Positions 9,393-18,820 are shown, counted from the stretch's first letter. The stretch: DNA of 64,000 bases from Calothrix sp. PCC 7716 (GCF_019977735.1 NZ_AP025018.1:7258580-7322579); one strand, 5' to 3'. Notes: generated by a model not told the origin, from the letters alone. Translations and numbers: made by a program.

Positions 9393-10523
9393 ATGATAAA
9401 ATCACTCCAGAAAGCATCTAAAAGTAGTTCGCTAGGTAAAAAATCATTAAGCGGTTGGCAAAAAATTCTTTTATATATAGTTATAGCTTATTTAGTTTTA
9501 CTACTGGCGCCAATAGCAGGGTTCGATTTACCAAGAATTATAGGCGAAATCAAAAGTAACCCTGCTCTTTTAGTACAACAGCTATTAATCGGACTTGTGA
9601 ACGGTGCAATTATTGCGATTATTGCATTAGGTTACACAATGGTTTACGGCATCATCGAGTTGATTAATTTTGCTCACGGCGATTTATACATGTTAGGTGC
9701 ATTTGCATCACTAACTGTTATTGGTGCTTTTGGAATTACTGATGGTGCCTCATTTCAAGCTAGTATTGGGGCTATAATAATAGCTTTGATTGTTAGCTGT
9801 GCTTTATGCGCTTCCTTAAATATACTAACTGAGAAGTACGCCTATCGACCATTACGAAATGCCCCACGATTGGCGCCTTTAATTTCGGCAATTGGAGTTT
9901 CGTTCATTTTTCAAAATACTGGACTGTTCTGGGGTGGCTTAAAGTCATTTATCCCTATAATGGGTGTAAACGCAGCAGCACCAAAGAACTTCCCAGACTT
10001 ATTACCGCGTGTAGATATTTTCAAAGCATTAGGAATTGAAACCAGTATTCAATTCACAACTAAAGACTTAATCGTATTAGTGACTGCACTAGTTTTAATG
10101 GTGGGGCTACATTCATTTGTACAGTTTACATCTTGGGGTAAAGCAATGCGCGCAACTGCCCAAAATCGAGATGCAGCTAAAATGATGGGTATTAATGTAG
10201 ATGGCATTATTATACTGACTTTTTTAATTGGTGGTTGTTTAGCAGGAGCAGCAGGGCTATTAGTCGGACTTTATAACAATACGATTGTATTTACAATGGG
10301 TTTTACCGCTGGGTTACGAGCATTCACCGCAGCAGTTTTAGGAGGAATTGGTAATATTGTCGGCGCCATGTTAGGGGGAGTATTAATTGGACTACTCTCA
10401 GCTTTAAGCGACCAATATTTTTCTAGCCGATGGACAAACGCTTGGGTTTTTGCCGTTTTAGTGATAATTTTAGCGTTTCGACCAGGTGGTTTACTTGGTG
10501 ATAGCTCACAAGAAAAGGTTTAA
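9393..10523 (+). CDS. livH: Branched-chain amino-acid ABC transporter permease, LivH type
   Basis: This is one of two inner-membrane permease subunits. The 376 residues include an N-terminal extension of about 60 residues before the conserved core that starts around QQLLIGLVNGAIIAIIALGYTMVYGIIELINFAHGD (a hallmark of LivH). The loop AMRATAQNRDAAKMMGINVDG is the cytoplasmic coupling (EAA-like) region. About eight or more hydrophobic segments are visible. The E. coli LivH is about 308 residues, so the extra membrane segment at the N-terminus is notable. It is followed after 23 bp by the second permease. Confidence 0.92.
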   Translation: MIKSLQKASKSSSLGKKSLSGWQKILLYIVIAYLVLLLAPIAGFDLPRIIGEIKSNPALLVQQLLIGLVNGAIIAIIALGYTMVYGIIELINFAHGDLYMLGAFASLTVIGAFGITDGASFQASIGAIIIALIVSCALCASLNILTEKYAYRPLRNAPRLAPLISAIGVSFIFQNTGLFWGGLKSFIPIMGVNAAAPKNFPDLLPRVDIFKALGIETSIQFTTKDLIVLVTALVLMVGLHSFVQFTSWGKAMRATAQNRDAAKMMGINVDGIIILTFLIGGCLAGAAGLLVGLYNNTIVFTMGFTAGLRAFTAAVLGGIGNIVGAMLGGVLIGLLSALSDQYFSSRWTNAWVFAVLVIILAFRPGGLLGDSSQEKV

Positions 10524-10546
10524 CAAGATAGATATAAGTAATCACC

Positions 10547-12094
10547 ATGAAGAAATTACTAAATCAAATTATCAAATCAATTGGGGCTTTGGGAATAGTT
10601 GCTGTTATTACTGTTTTAACCTTTGGTGGTTGGAGTGGCGCCATTATAAGTTGGCTACTTGGTACTGCAGTAGGAATTACCCAAACTCAAGGTAAAAAAA
10701 TTAATACTCCTACGACTGGTGCTAGTAATGGTGCTTTTTCAGGATTAAGCTTAGGTATTTGCGTACTAGTCGCTAGTTTAATTCAGGGTTTGTTATTATT
10801 GCCAATTTCAGGGCGCCCAGCAATACCATTCCCACAAGCATTATTATTTGGAGTTAGCGGTCTAATAATTGCGCCATTATTTGCCGCTGTTACTGGAGCT
10901 ATACAAACATTAAATCCCAAACAGCGACAACTAGGAATGTTAATCGTTCTTGGTTTTTCAGTAATTTTATTTCCCTTCGTAGATGCAGTCGCGCAGACTC
11001 GTTGGATATCAACAGTAATTGAAATCCAAATTTTTGTTCTGTTAGCACTGGGTCTAAATATTACCGTTGGCTTTGCTGGACTGCTTGACTTGGGTTACGC
11101 AGCTTTTTTTGCAATTGGTGCCTACACAACAGGTTTACTGTGTTCACCTCAACTTAATATTCACTGGAACTTTTGGCTAGTAATTCCCATTGCAGCAGCA
11201 GTTGCAGCGATGTTTGGCGTAATTCTTGGAACTCCAACATTAAGGTTGAGAGGTGATTACCTAGCTATCGTTACCCTTGGTTTCGGGGAAATAGTTCCTG
11301 TTCTTTTTCGTAACTTAACGCAAATTCGTATCGAAGAACCAATATCCAAAATAATTGGTAGCTTACTTGGGCGCCCAGAAATGGCGATTTGTCTTGTTGG
11401 ATGTGACCGCGCGATTAATTTGACTGGTGGTGAACCAGGAATTAACCCTATTGACCGACCCTACCTACCAATCATCGGTAGTTTCACCAGCAGCAATCCT
11501 TTTCCTTGGTATTATTTGATTTTATTTCTCGTAATTTTCTCTTACTTCGCAATTAGTCGATTACGAGATTCGCGTTTAGGAAGAGCTTGGACGGCAATTC
11601 GCGAAGATGAGCTTGCCGCAAGTGCTATGGGTATAAATCTTGTTAGAACCAAATTACTGGCATTTGCAATGGGAGCAGCTTTTGCAGGATTTGCAGGTTC
11701 ATTTTACGCCGCTTATATTAGTGCGATTTTCCCTAGTGTATTTGACTTTTCAGTGTCTGTCATTATACTGTGTATGGTGATTTTAGGCGGTTTAGGAAAC
11801 ATGACAGGAGTTATCTTAGGTGGCATCATTATAATGGGTGCCGACCGACTATTTCTACCTCAAATCGCCAGAATATTAGAAGGAATTCGCACGACAACTT
11901 TGCTACCGCTAGTTAGCAATCCACAATGGCAAGAATTTATTAGAACCAGCTTAGACCCAACACAAATGCGTTTATTTCTGTTTGGTTTAACTCTTGTAAT
12001 TATGATGTTAGTGCGTCCAGAAGGACTAGTTCCCGATAGACTGCATCAAGCTGAATTACATGGAGTTTCAACAGATAGCGAAGCAGCAACTTAA
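10547..12094 (+). CDS. livM: Branched-chain amino-acid ABC transporter permease, LivM type
   Basis: This second permease subunit has 515 residues. Core motifs are LALGLNITVGFAGLLDLGYAAFFAIGAYT and the coupling loop GRAWTAIREDELAASAMGIN. An N-terminal region of about 130 residues with three or more extra hydrophobic stretches precedes the core, and a 35-residue insert between two membrane spans (around CLVGCDRAINLTGGEPG) contains two Cys residues. Both additions are larger than in E. coli LivM (425 residues). The TAA stop is part of the AAGAAACC palindrome that follows. Confidence 0.92.
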   Translation: MKKLLNQIIKSIGALGIVAVITVLTFGGWSGAIISWLLGTAVGITQTQGKKINTPTTGASNGAFSGLSLGICVLVASLIQGLLLLPISGRPAIPFPQALLFGVSGLIIAPLFAAVTGAIQTLNPKQRQLGMLIVLGFSVILFPFVDAVAQTRWISTVIEIQIFVLLALGLNITVGFAGLLDLGYAAFFAIGAYTTGLLCSPQLNIHWNFWLVIPIAAAVAAMFGVILGTPTLRLRGDYLAIVTLGFGEIVPVLFRNLTQIRIEEPISKIIGSLLGRPEMAICLVGCDRAINLTGGEPGINPIDRPYLPIIGSFTSSNPFPWYYLILFLVIFSYFAISRLRDSRLGRAWTAIREDELAASAMGINLVRTKLLAFAMGAAFAGFAGSFYAAYISAIFPSVFDFSVSVIILCMVILGGLGNMTGVILGGIIIMGADRLFLPQIARILEGIRTTTLLPLVSNPQWQEFIRTSLDPTQMRLFLFGLTLVIMMLVRPEGLVPDRLHQAELHGVSTDSEAAT

Positions 12095-12126
12095 GAAACC
12101 AGGTTTCTTAAAGAAACCTGGTTTCT
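12093..12126. repeat. Two adjacent AAGAAACC-GGTTTCTT palindromes
   Basis: Two tandem palindromes (12093-12109 and 12110-12126) differ only at the centre base pair. They belong to the same family as the nested element near 2357 and the single copy at 15411-15425. The first overlaps the livM stop codon. Confidence 0.75.
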
Positions 12127-12158
12127 AATAGTCAAATTTACTTAAAAAGAAAGTATAT

Positions 12159-12944
12159 ATGATGGCAGTAGAACCCAAAGTAGCAATATTAGAAGCACAG
12201 CAACTGACAATGCGATTTGGTGGCTTAACAGCAGTAAATCAAGTTGATTTTGTCCTAGAAAAAGGAAGCATTTCTAGCCTTATCGGTCCAAACGGCGCCG
12301 GAAAAACAACATTCTTCAACATGCTGACCGGAATTTACAACCCTAGTGCAGGTAGATTATGGCTTTATGATAGAGACATAACAGGCTTAAAACCAGACGA
12401 ACTAACCAAACTAGGAGTAGCTAGAACTTTCCAAAATATCCGTTTGTTTAACAACATGACAGTACTAGATAACGTACTAGTTGGGATGCACTCCAAACTT
12501 AAAGCTAATTTAGTTGGAACCTTACTACGTCCACCAGCAGTTGTGCAAGAAGAAGCAAGCGCCAGAAAAAAAGCCTTATATTGGTTAGAATACGCAGGTT
12601 TAGCCAAATCTAGAACATTTGAATTAGCAAAAAACCTATCTTACGGTGAACAAAGGCGCCTCGAAATAGCAAGAGCATTAGCATCCGAACCGCAATTATT
12701 GCTGCTAGATGAACCAACAGCGGGAATGAATCCCAAAGAAACAGGAGAGTTAACGGCGTTCATGCAACAAATTCGCCGCGAACTCCAACTCACCATATTA
12801 CTAATCGAACACGACATGAAACTAGTAATGGGAATCAGCGACTATATCACCGTACTAGCAAACGGTAAAAAAATCTCCGAAGGAACACCCAATCATGTAC
12901 GTCAAGACCCCCTAGTCATCGAAGCCTACCTAGGCAAAGAATAG
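12159..12944 (+). CDS. livG: Branched-chain amino-acid ABC transporter ATPase, LivG type
   Basis: This 261-residue ATPase has Walker A at GPNGAGKTTFF, signature LSYGEQRRLEIARAL, Walker B LLLDEPTAGMNP and the H-loop LLIEHDM. The long LivG-type insertion between Walker A and the signature (around RTFQNIRLFNNMTVLDNVLVG) separates it from LivF. Two start codons are in frame (MMAV); either is possible. In the ancestral operon the LivF gene would follow closely; here an insertion sequence now separates them. Confidence 0.95.
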   Translation: MMAVEPKVAILEAQQLTMRFGGLTAVNQVDFVLEKGSISSLIGPNGAGKTTFFNMLTGIYNPSAGRLWLYDRDITGLKPDELTKLGVARTFQNIRLFNNMTVLDNVLVGMHSKLKANLVGTLLRPPAVVQEEASARKKALYWLEYAGLAKSRTFELAKNLSYGEQRRLEIARALASEPQLLLLDEPTAGMNPKETGELTAFMQQIRRELQLTILLIEHDMKLVMGISDYITVLANGKKISEGTPNHVRQDPLVIEAYLGKE

Positions 12945-12968
12945 TAAGGTGGGCACTGCCCACCCTAC
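12945..12968. repeat. Palindromic GTGGGC-GCCCAC repeat
   Basis: A copy of the GTGGGCACTGCCCAC palindrome directly follows the livG stop codon. A second tandem copy about 40 bp further on was the target of the IS at 13000-14482. Confidence 0.7.
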
Positions 12969-12987
12969 GTAACTACGCAAATAGTAA

Positions 12988-14494
12988 GGTGGGCACTGCT
13001 AGCCCTGTCAAGGTGGCAAGGTTAGACAATATCCTTTTGTGGGATAATTATCTACAGCGCCTGAATTCGCGGGCGCCGAGCGACAACTTGAGGAAGGGCT
13101 AGCTTTATGCTGGGTGCAATTTTTGAGCGATTTGTGGAAGAAAGTCCAATCAGTGTCATGGTTAGAGGATTGATGGAACAAGTGTTGGCGCCAGAAAAAA
13201 TCAATCAAATATTTGAAACAAACGCTCAAACCCAGTATACGCGGGAGTTGCTGTTTTCGAGTGTAGTAGATTTGATGAGTTTGGTTGTATGCGGAATTCA
13301 TCCATCCGTGAACGCGGCGTATAGAGCCAAAGCTCAACAATTAAATGTTAGTAGAACAGCTGTGTACGATAAATTAAATCGAGTTGATACTTGTGTAAGC
13401 GCTGCAATTGTCCGCGAAACAGGGATGTCGATGGCATCGTTGATTGAATTGATTGGAGGAAAATCACCTTCCTTATTGGCGCCATATAAGATTCGAGTAA
13501 TAGATGGTAATTGTTTAGAAGGAACCGACCATCGCCTTGAAGTACTCAGAAATATTGGAGCAGTCGCGCTACCGGGAAAATCTCTCGTCATACTTGACCC
13601 AGAGTTAAGATTAGCAATTAATGTTTTTCCTTGTGAGGATGGTCACGCACAGGAACGGTCATTATTTAATCAAGTTTTGCCAACAGTGAATGCGGGAGAA
13701 CTGTGGATTGGAGACCGCTGCATGTGTACGTTAGGATTCTTATTTGGAATCATTAAGCGTGGTTCAAATTTTGTCATACGTGAACATAAAAGTATGCCAC
13801 AAGAGATAGTAAGTGCTTTACGCAGAAAAGGCAAAACCACCACAGGAGAGCTATTTGAGCAAATGGTACGTTTAACTTATGGGGGAGAATCAGTACTTGT
13901 AAGACGAATAGTTTTAAAACTATTTAAACCAACCCGTAATGGGGAGTCAGAAATAGCAATTCTAACTATGTTACCAGTTAGTGAAGCAAAAACTGAAATT
14001 GTTGCAGAACTTTACCGTGGGCGACGAAGTGTCGAAAATTTATTCCAAGATGTAACTCAAAATTACGAATGTGAAATTCAAACTTTGGGTTATCCCAAAG
14101 CCGCATTATTTTCTTTTTGTTTAGCATTAGTTACCTACAATATTTTGGCAACTGTTCGTGCAGTTCTAGCATCAGTACATGGAGTTGGAAAAGTTGAAGC
14201 AGGTCTATCTGACTATTATATGGCAGAAGAAATTCAGGGTACTTATAGGGGTATGATGATTGCCATTCCTCCCGAAAATTGGAGTATTTTTGCTGAATTA
14301 AATCAACAACAGCTTGCTTCAGTTTTAGTTGATTTGGCTGCGCGCGTTCGCTTAAGTTCATTTCTCAAACAACCGCGCGCCCCAAAGAAAAATATTGACC
14401 CTCCAACTTGCGACCCACGTCACCGACACGTCGCTACTGCAAGGCTTTTAGCCGAAGCCAAAAAGTCACCTTGACAGGGCTAGGTGGGCACTGC
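12988..14494 (+). mobile_element. IS4-like insertion sequence with 12-bp target duplication, inside the liv operon
   Basis: The element proper is 13000-14482. Its 16-bp perfect inverted ends are TAGCCCTGTCAAGGTG (13000-13015 and the complement of 14467-14482). It is bounded by a perfect 12-bp duplication GGTGGGCACTGC at 12988-12999 and 14483-14494. Size (1483 bp), duplication length and transposase type fit the IS4 family. Removing it and one duplication restores an ordinary GTGGGC palindromic repeat between livG and livF. The perfect ends and duplication suggest a recent insertion. Confidence 0.93.
13107..14474 (+). CDS. IS4-family transposase
   Basis: This 455-residue transposase has an intact frame. 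Acidic active-site candidates are VIDGNCLEG near residue 135, WIGDRCMC near residue 207, and YRGRRSVENLFQDV near residue 310, which matches the IS4 Y-x2-R-x3-E signature. The TGA stop lies inside the right inverted end, so the last codons double as part of the transposase-binding site. Transcription runs in the same direction as the interrupted transporter operon and could either block or supply expression of the downstream ATPase gene. Confidence 0.93.
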   Translation: MLGAIFERFVEESPISVMVRGLMEQVLAPEKINQIFETNAQTQYTRELLFSSVVDLMSLVVCGIHPSVNAAYRAKAQQLNVSRTAVYDKLNRVDTCVSAAIVRETGMSMASLIELIGGKSPSLLAPYKIRVIDGNCLEGTDHRLEVLRNIGAVALPGKSLVILDPELRLAINVFPCEDGHAQERSLFNQVLPTVNAGELWIGDRCMCTLGFLFGIIKRGSNFVIREHKSMPQEIVSALRRKGKTTTGELFEQMVRLTYGGESVLVRRIVLKLFKPTRNGESEIAILTMLPVSEAKTEIVAELYRGRRSVENLFQDVTQNYECEIQTLGYPKAALFSFCLALVTYNILATVRAVLASVHGVGKVEAGLSDYYMAEEIQGTYRGMMIAIPPENWSIFAELNQQQLASVLVDLAARVRLSSFLKQPRAPKKNIDPPTCDPRHRHVATARLLAEAKKSP

Positions 14495-14533
14495 CTACCC
14501 TACGTAACTATGTAACTAAACTAATAAAATATT

Positions 14534-15247
14534 ATGCTAGAAGTAAAAGATATACACACATACTACGGTAATATACAAGCCCTCAAAGGAATCTCAATAA
14601 AAATCAACCAGGGCGAAATCTGCACACTCATCGGCAGTAACGGCGCCGGAAAAACCACCCTTTTAAGAACCATCCAAGGGTTAATACGTCCCCGCCAAGG
14701 TACGATATTATTTGAGGGAAAACCAATCGAAACCGTATCACCGCAAAAAATTGTGCGCGAACTACGAATAGCTCAAAGTCCCGAAGGACGAATGATTTTT
14801 CCGCGCATGACAGTACTAGAAAATTTAGAAATGGGCGCCTTTTCAAGAAAAGACACCTTATCAATAAAATCAGACTTAGAATATGTACTTAACTTATTTC
14901 CCCGTTTGCGAGAGCGAATAAGCCAAAAAGGAGGAACACTTAGCGGAGGAGAACAACAAATGCTATCAATAGGACGGGCACTGATGGCAAAACCTCGCTT
15001 ACTACTGCTTGATGAACCAAGTATGGGTTTGGCGCCTAACTTAGTGCAAGAAATATTTTCTCTAATTAAACAAATAAACAAAGAAAGAGAAACAACTATT
15101 TTATTAGTAGAACAAAACGCCCGCCAAGCATTAGATGTAGCAGTACGCGGTTATGTACTACGAACTGGCAAAATAGAACTAGAAGGTCGAGCTAGTGACT
15201 TACAAACCAACGAAGAAGTCCGTAAAGCATATCTAGGCGAAGGTTAA
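14534..15247 (+). CDS. livF: Branched-chain amino-acid ABC transporter ATPase, LivF type
   Basis: This 237-residue ATPase has Walker A IGSNGAGKTTLL, signature LSGGEQQMLSIGRAL, Walker B LLLDEPSMGLAPN and the switch VEQNAR. The length is standard for LivF. It completes the transporter with livH, livM, livG and the binding lipoprotein. Since the IS now sits 52 bp upstream, expression from the operon promoter may be reduced unless the IS is read through or carries an outward promoter. The coding sequence shows no damage. Confidence 0.95.
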   Translation: MLEVKDIHTYYGNIQALKGISIKINQGEICTLIGSNGAGKTTLLRTIQGLIRPRQGTILFEGKPIETVSPQKIVRELRIAQSPEGRMIFPRMTVLENLEMGAFSRKDTLSIKSDLEYVLNLFPRLRERISQKGGTLSGGEQQMLSIGRALMAKPRLLLLDEPSMGLAPNLVQEIFSLIKQINKERETTILLVEQNARQALDVAVRGYVLRTGKIELEGRASDLQTNEEVRKAYLGEG

Positions 15248-15271
15248 GCATCATAATTAGACACAAAAAAA

Positions 15272-15293
15272 ACCTCGGCTACCGCACCGAGGT
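15272..15293 (-). terminator. Rho-independent terminator for the leftward DUF1400 gene
   Basis: A 7-bp GC-rich stem (ACCTCGG with CCGAGGT) is followed, on the minus strand, by a run of eight T residues. That orientation suits the hydrolase gene ending at 15434. On the plus strand only a weak ATATTTT follows, so it may also slow transcription leaving livF. Confidence 0.75.
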
Positions 15294-15433
15294 ATATTTT
15301 ACTTTAAACATTGATGGGAGATACTATAAAACCGATATCAAAGGGTGGAATACCTCTGATATTAAGTAATGTAACGTTTTATTTCAAAATCGTCAAACTC
15401 TAAACGGTATAGAAACCTGGTTTCTTACATATC

Positions 15434-17080
15434 CTACTTTTGAACTAATTCCTTGGCGATAGCTAATGCGCTACTGGGAATTTGAGTAATTAGACGGATG
15501 GGAAATGCTTGTGTAGAAGCAAACTGAGCATAGTCCGCAGTCAAAAACACTTCATATTTTTTGGCTTCGGGTGTAAGTTGAGCCGCAGATGCTAGTACAA
15601 TACTCTTTACATAATTGCGGACATCAACTGCTTGGTCGCCAACGATTTCACCCCCACTGATCGGAGTATCGATTTTGCCGCGTTGGTCAAGAGTTGCACT
15701 TGGGTCTTTTACACTTAGGTGAGTGGCACCTACAATACCAACTAAAGATTTAGGATTCGGAAGTTTGTCAAAGCTAATTACTTGTTCGGTTAGTGCGGGT
15801 GTTGTTTTGTCAGCGGAAGCAGCAAGTATAAGCGTAGGAACTTGTACTTTAGATAAACCAGTATCGCCAAATAATAAGGATGTGGTGGGGTTTAGTGCTA
15901 TAACCCGTTTGATTCTAGTGTCGCGAAAAGAATAATTGTTTTCTGGTAATTCCTGGGCAATACACTGCATACCTTCACCGAGACTAACAACAGCAAGATT
16001 ATCTTTACACCGTTGTTTAAGAAATTCTAGCTGATACTCGGCGCCACCAACAGCAAGCGCAGTACTTCCTCCAAACGAGTAACCAAGAATAATTACATTA
16101 TTAGTAGCAAGTTTGCCAGTCAAAGCAAAAGACCCATTACGGTTACTCGCATCAAGTTGGTCTAAGACAAAGCTAATATCTTGAGGACGTTCTAAAAATT
16201 CTTGCGGTTTCATAATTCGGTTCTTACCAACAAGTGCCGAATTTACATTTGCTTCGTTACTTCCAGGATGCTCTAATGTAACTACTGGATAACCATATGA
16301 TGCTAAATGCTCCGCCAAATATTTTAATTCTGTGCGTACAGACCCCAGTCCATGAGAAAAAATAATTATAGGTTTACTCGAATTAACCTCTTTTGACCAA
16401 TATAAATCAATAGGTATTTTTCGTGTCCGTTTTTTATCATCCAAATTCAACTTCAAAATTTGAACTTCTGCTGACCCAGGTTTAGAAGCATCAAGTGGTA
16501 ACTTTAATTGAACTTTGCGACTGCTCAAACGAGGTTCTATTGCTGCCATGAACCGTTGCGTCTGCCAAAATGCAGTATTAAAACTGCCTGCAACTTTAAA
16601 AGCTTGTGGTAAATCTATTTCTAGCTGTTTGCTAGGATAATTAGCTATAAATGATAATACAGATAAACCTTGAGGCGCCGTTGAACCTAAAACCAATGCA
16701 CCACGCACAGCTTGAAACCGCGCATCATCTCGGCGCCGAATTACACTTGACAAGTCATTTAGAATAGTCGAACCAATACGTGTACTTAATAAATTATTCA
16801 TCGTCACAACGCTAATTGGCACATTTGTCCGCAGTGCTGTAACAAGTTGCTGACGCTGCCCAAGCGATAACCTATAAGTATAAATGTCATAGCCACTAGG
16901 AATTTTACCCGTTTGTGCTATTTGTTGCAGTTCCGAGAGCGTAATCGTCTCAGTAAATGGCCCATATCTCACCACTAAAGTATCAGCAGCTTGAGCGGCG
17001 CCAATTCCTAAAACCTGTGTTGTTGCAAATGTACCCAATAAACACACAGCTAACTCAATCATTTTCCGGTGTTGCGCCAT
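15434..17080 (-). CDS. Secreted or membrane-attached alpha/beta hydrolase with N-terminal DUF1400
   Basis: The protein starts with a signal-peptide-like segment (MIELAVCLLGTFATT to AAQA), then a DUF1400 region of about 130 residues (YGPFTETITLSELQQIAQTG onward), then an alpha/beta hydrolase domain. The nucleophile elbow is GYSFGGS and the oxyanion region is IFSHGLGS. A late His in GATHLSVKD and an acidic residue in ASADKTTPA complete a likely triad. I chose the ATG at 17080, which places the signal peptide near the start; the 17116 option adds 12 residues. A paralogue of almost equal length is at 33872-35551. Esterase or lipase activity is likely; the substrate is unknown. Confidence 0.82.
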   Translation of the reverse strand: MAQHRKMIELAVCLLGTFATTQVLGIGAAQAADTLVVRYGPFTETITLSELQQIAQTGKIPSGYDIYTYRLSLGQRQQLVTALRTNVPISVVTMNNLLSTRIGSTILNDLSSVIRRRDDARFQAVRGALVLGSTAPQGLSVLSFIANYPSKQLEIDLPQAFKVAGSFNTAFWQTQRFMAAIEPRLSSRKVQLKLPLDASKPGSAEVQILKLNLDDKKRTRKIPIDLYWSKEVNSSKPIIIFSHGLGSVRTELKYLAEHLASYGYPVVTLEHPGSNEANVNSALVGKNRIMKPQEFLERPQDISFVLDQLDASNRNGSFALTGKLATNNVIILGYSFGGSTALAVGGAEYQLEFLKQRCKDNLAVVSLGEGMQCIAQELPENNYSFRDTRIKRVIALNPTTSLLFGDTGLSKVQVPTLILAASADKTTPALTEQVISFDKLPNPKSLVGIVGATHLSVKDPSATLDQRGKIDTPISGGEIVGDQAVDVRNYVKSIVLASAAQLTPEAKKYEVFLTADYAQFASTQAFPIRLITQIPSSALAIAKELVQK

Positions 17081-17207
17081 AAATATTGTTACCTTATATT
17101 GTGGTAATAACCGCAAAAATACGGTGAAATTGGCAAAGCACCGGAATTATATAATCACTACTGCGCTTATGTCTAGGTTAGATTTACTAGTTTTGATTGG
17201 AAGAATT

Positions 17208-17340
17208 GGCAACGAATACAACGGATGTAACGGATAAATGATGGGAGACAGTACTAAGATGCTTCACTGCGTTCAGCATGACATGAAAGCTCCGCATGAC
17301 AATGAAAAATTATCCGTTACATCCGCTCTTATCGGTTGCC
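17208..17340. repeat. MITE-like element with about 30-bp imperfect inverted ends
   Basis: The left arm (17208-17237) and the right arm (17310-17340) are imperfect complements built around ACGGATGTAACGGATAA. The 72-bp centre carries a fragment of another dispersed repeat (GCTTCACTGCGTTCAGCATG, also near 50673). A solitary related arm occurs at about 30249-30275. The size and structure fit a small non-autonomous element. No transposase is present and I saw no clear target duplication. Confidence 0.6.
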
Positions 17341-17344
17341 AGGG

Positions 17345-18124
17345 TTACTCTTCTGCTAAGGATTTTGCAGTCTTAGATAGTAATTTACCCAAACGTTGAA
17401 CAGGCCCCTTAAATCCTCTTTTTGCTTCGTGAGCAGCTTGTTGAGTTTGCTCACCCAAACGAGTTAATACTTCTGCAATATCATTAGCTTTAGGTTTGCT
17501 ACGCTTTAATACTTGCTTAAGTTCTTTCAACTCGTTGGCAATTTCTTTAATACTTTCGTCTTCAGAATTATGCAGCACTTTATACCAAGTATCAATGGCG
17601 CCTACAGAAGTTTCGCTATCAACTTGGGTTAAGTCACCATCTAAAGTATCTATTAAGCCATCGATTTCTTCGATTTGCTCGTGTTCTTCGATTTTACCTA
17701 CAGTGTTACCAACTTTAGTTAGTTGCTTACCTAGTTGTCTAACTGGAGTTTTAACTTCTTTTTCAGCGTCCCCAGCATAGTTAGCTGTTTGTTCGCCAAT
17801 TTCTATTAAAACTTCACTAATTTCATGTCCTGTAGCTTTGTTGCTTTTCAGGAGTTTTCCTAGTTCTTTCAGGTGCGAAACTATTTCTTTGACTTCGGGT
17901 TCTTTGACTTTTTGCAGTACACCTTGCCATTCGTTAACTAGTTCAACTGCTGCTTCTGTTTCTAGGTCGGTCAAATCACCACTAAGTGTTGAACGCAACT
18001 CATCTAGCTTCTCTAATAATTCATTATCAGCTTTTGAAGAGGTGCCATTTTGTTGTGCAGGTTGCTTTTCGTCTTCGTTATGGTCTGCTTCCTGCTTACT
18101 TTTTGCTTGTGTTTTGCCTGCCAT
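17345..18124 (-). CDS. Acidic/basic all-helical protein with two internal repeats, function unknown
   Basis: After a charged, disordered N-terminal region of about 35 residues, two homologous segments of about 100 residues follow (roughly 38-140 and 150-255). Paired landmarks are LSGDLTDLETEAAVEL with LDGDLTQVDSETSVGA, EISEVLIEIGEQT with DIAEVLTRLGEQT, and VRQLGKQLTKVG with VQRLGKLLSKTA. Each repeat ends in a basic amphipathic helix, while the centre is acidic. No signal peptide or membrane span is visible. I do not recognise the family; a structural or membrane-surface-binding role is conceivable but unproven. Confidence 0.75.
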   Translation of the reverse strand: MAGKTQAKSKQEADHNEDEKQPAQQNGTSSKADNELLEKLDELRSTLSGDLTDLETEAAVELVNEWQGVLQKVKEPEVKEIVSHLKELGKLLKSNKATGHEISEVLIEIGEQTANYAGDAEKEVKTPVRQLGKQLTKVGNTVGKIEEHEQIEEIDGLIDTLDGDLTQVDSETSVGAIDTWYKVLHNSEDESIKEIANELKELKQVLKRSKPKANDIAEVLTRLGEQTQQAAHEAKRGFKGPVQRLGKLLSKTAKSLAEE

Positions 18125-18286
18125 AATGTAAAACTTGCTACAGAATTTTGTAAATGTATAAGTTTTAGTTTACGAATCTACAATATCAGTTCCCTCATTC
18201 TAAAGAGCCAAAATCAAACGAATGTATTATTTATCGTTTGATAGAGGCTTTTTTATTTTTTATGATTATTCAATGAATATCAATTC

Positions 18287-18310
18287 ACAGGCAGGGATGC
18301 CTGTGCCACA
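18287..18310. repeat. Palindromic GGCAGGGATGCC repeat
   Basis: The copy reads CAGGCAGGGATGCCTGTG and lies just downstream of the cupin gene. It is of the same family as 3695-3716 and could act as an RNA hairpin at the end of the leftward cupin transcript. Confidence 0.6.
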
Positions 18311-18325
18311 ATGAAGCTGTTAAAA

Positions 18326-18769
18326 TTAAGGTGCCAGTCTGCTGAGTACTGACATATCTTCTTCGTCTAGCTCGACAGGAATACCGCTACGAATAAGTTC
18401 GGAAAAATCTTCGTTTGGTACCATGATTGTTAAGGTATATAAACGTGAGGCGCCTGTATTTTTTATCATGTGAGTGCCTGTTGGTGGTACCAGTAAACTA
18501 TCTCCTGTTTTAATTGAAACATTTTTGCCATCACAGATAGCTACTCCTTCTCCTTTAAGCACGAAAAACATTTCTACTGCCCATTGATGACGGTTGGGTG
18601 GAGTTTTTCCACCAATATCAAAAATTTCTACGCAACAGGTTAATGAGGTGTTGGCACTAGCGGTGTCGAAAACAATTGCTAATCGATTTGAATCATGGGG
18701 ACTTATGCGATAGACTTGATAGTCTTTGGGAGATTTAACGACAGGAATAACACAACTCTTCACTTGCAT
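18326..18769 (-). CDS. Cupin-domain protein
   Basis: This 147-residue single-domain cupin has the core from HQWAVEMFFVLKGEGVAICDG through TGDSLLVPPTGTHMIKNTG. The motif has a Glu and two His residues (HQWAVE and GTH) able to bind a metal. Upstream, 51 bp away on the same strand, is a cysteine hydrolase, and a divergent amidohydrolase follows, so it probably serves the same catabolic route, perhaps as a small isomerase or dioxygenase. No precise function can be assigned. Confidence 0.8.
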   Translation of the reverse strand: MQVKSCVIPVVKSPKDYQVYRISPHDSNRLAIVFDTASANTSLTCCVEIFDIGGKTPPNRHQWAVEMFFVLKGEGVAICDGKNVSIKTGDSLLVPPTGTHMIKNTGASRLYTLTIMVPNEDFSELIRSGIPVELDEEDMSVLSRLAP

Positions 18770-18820
18770 ATAATTATCTCCTATTGTAATTTTGAACTCC
18801 TAACTGCTAACTCCTAACTG

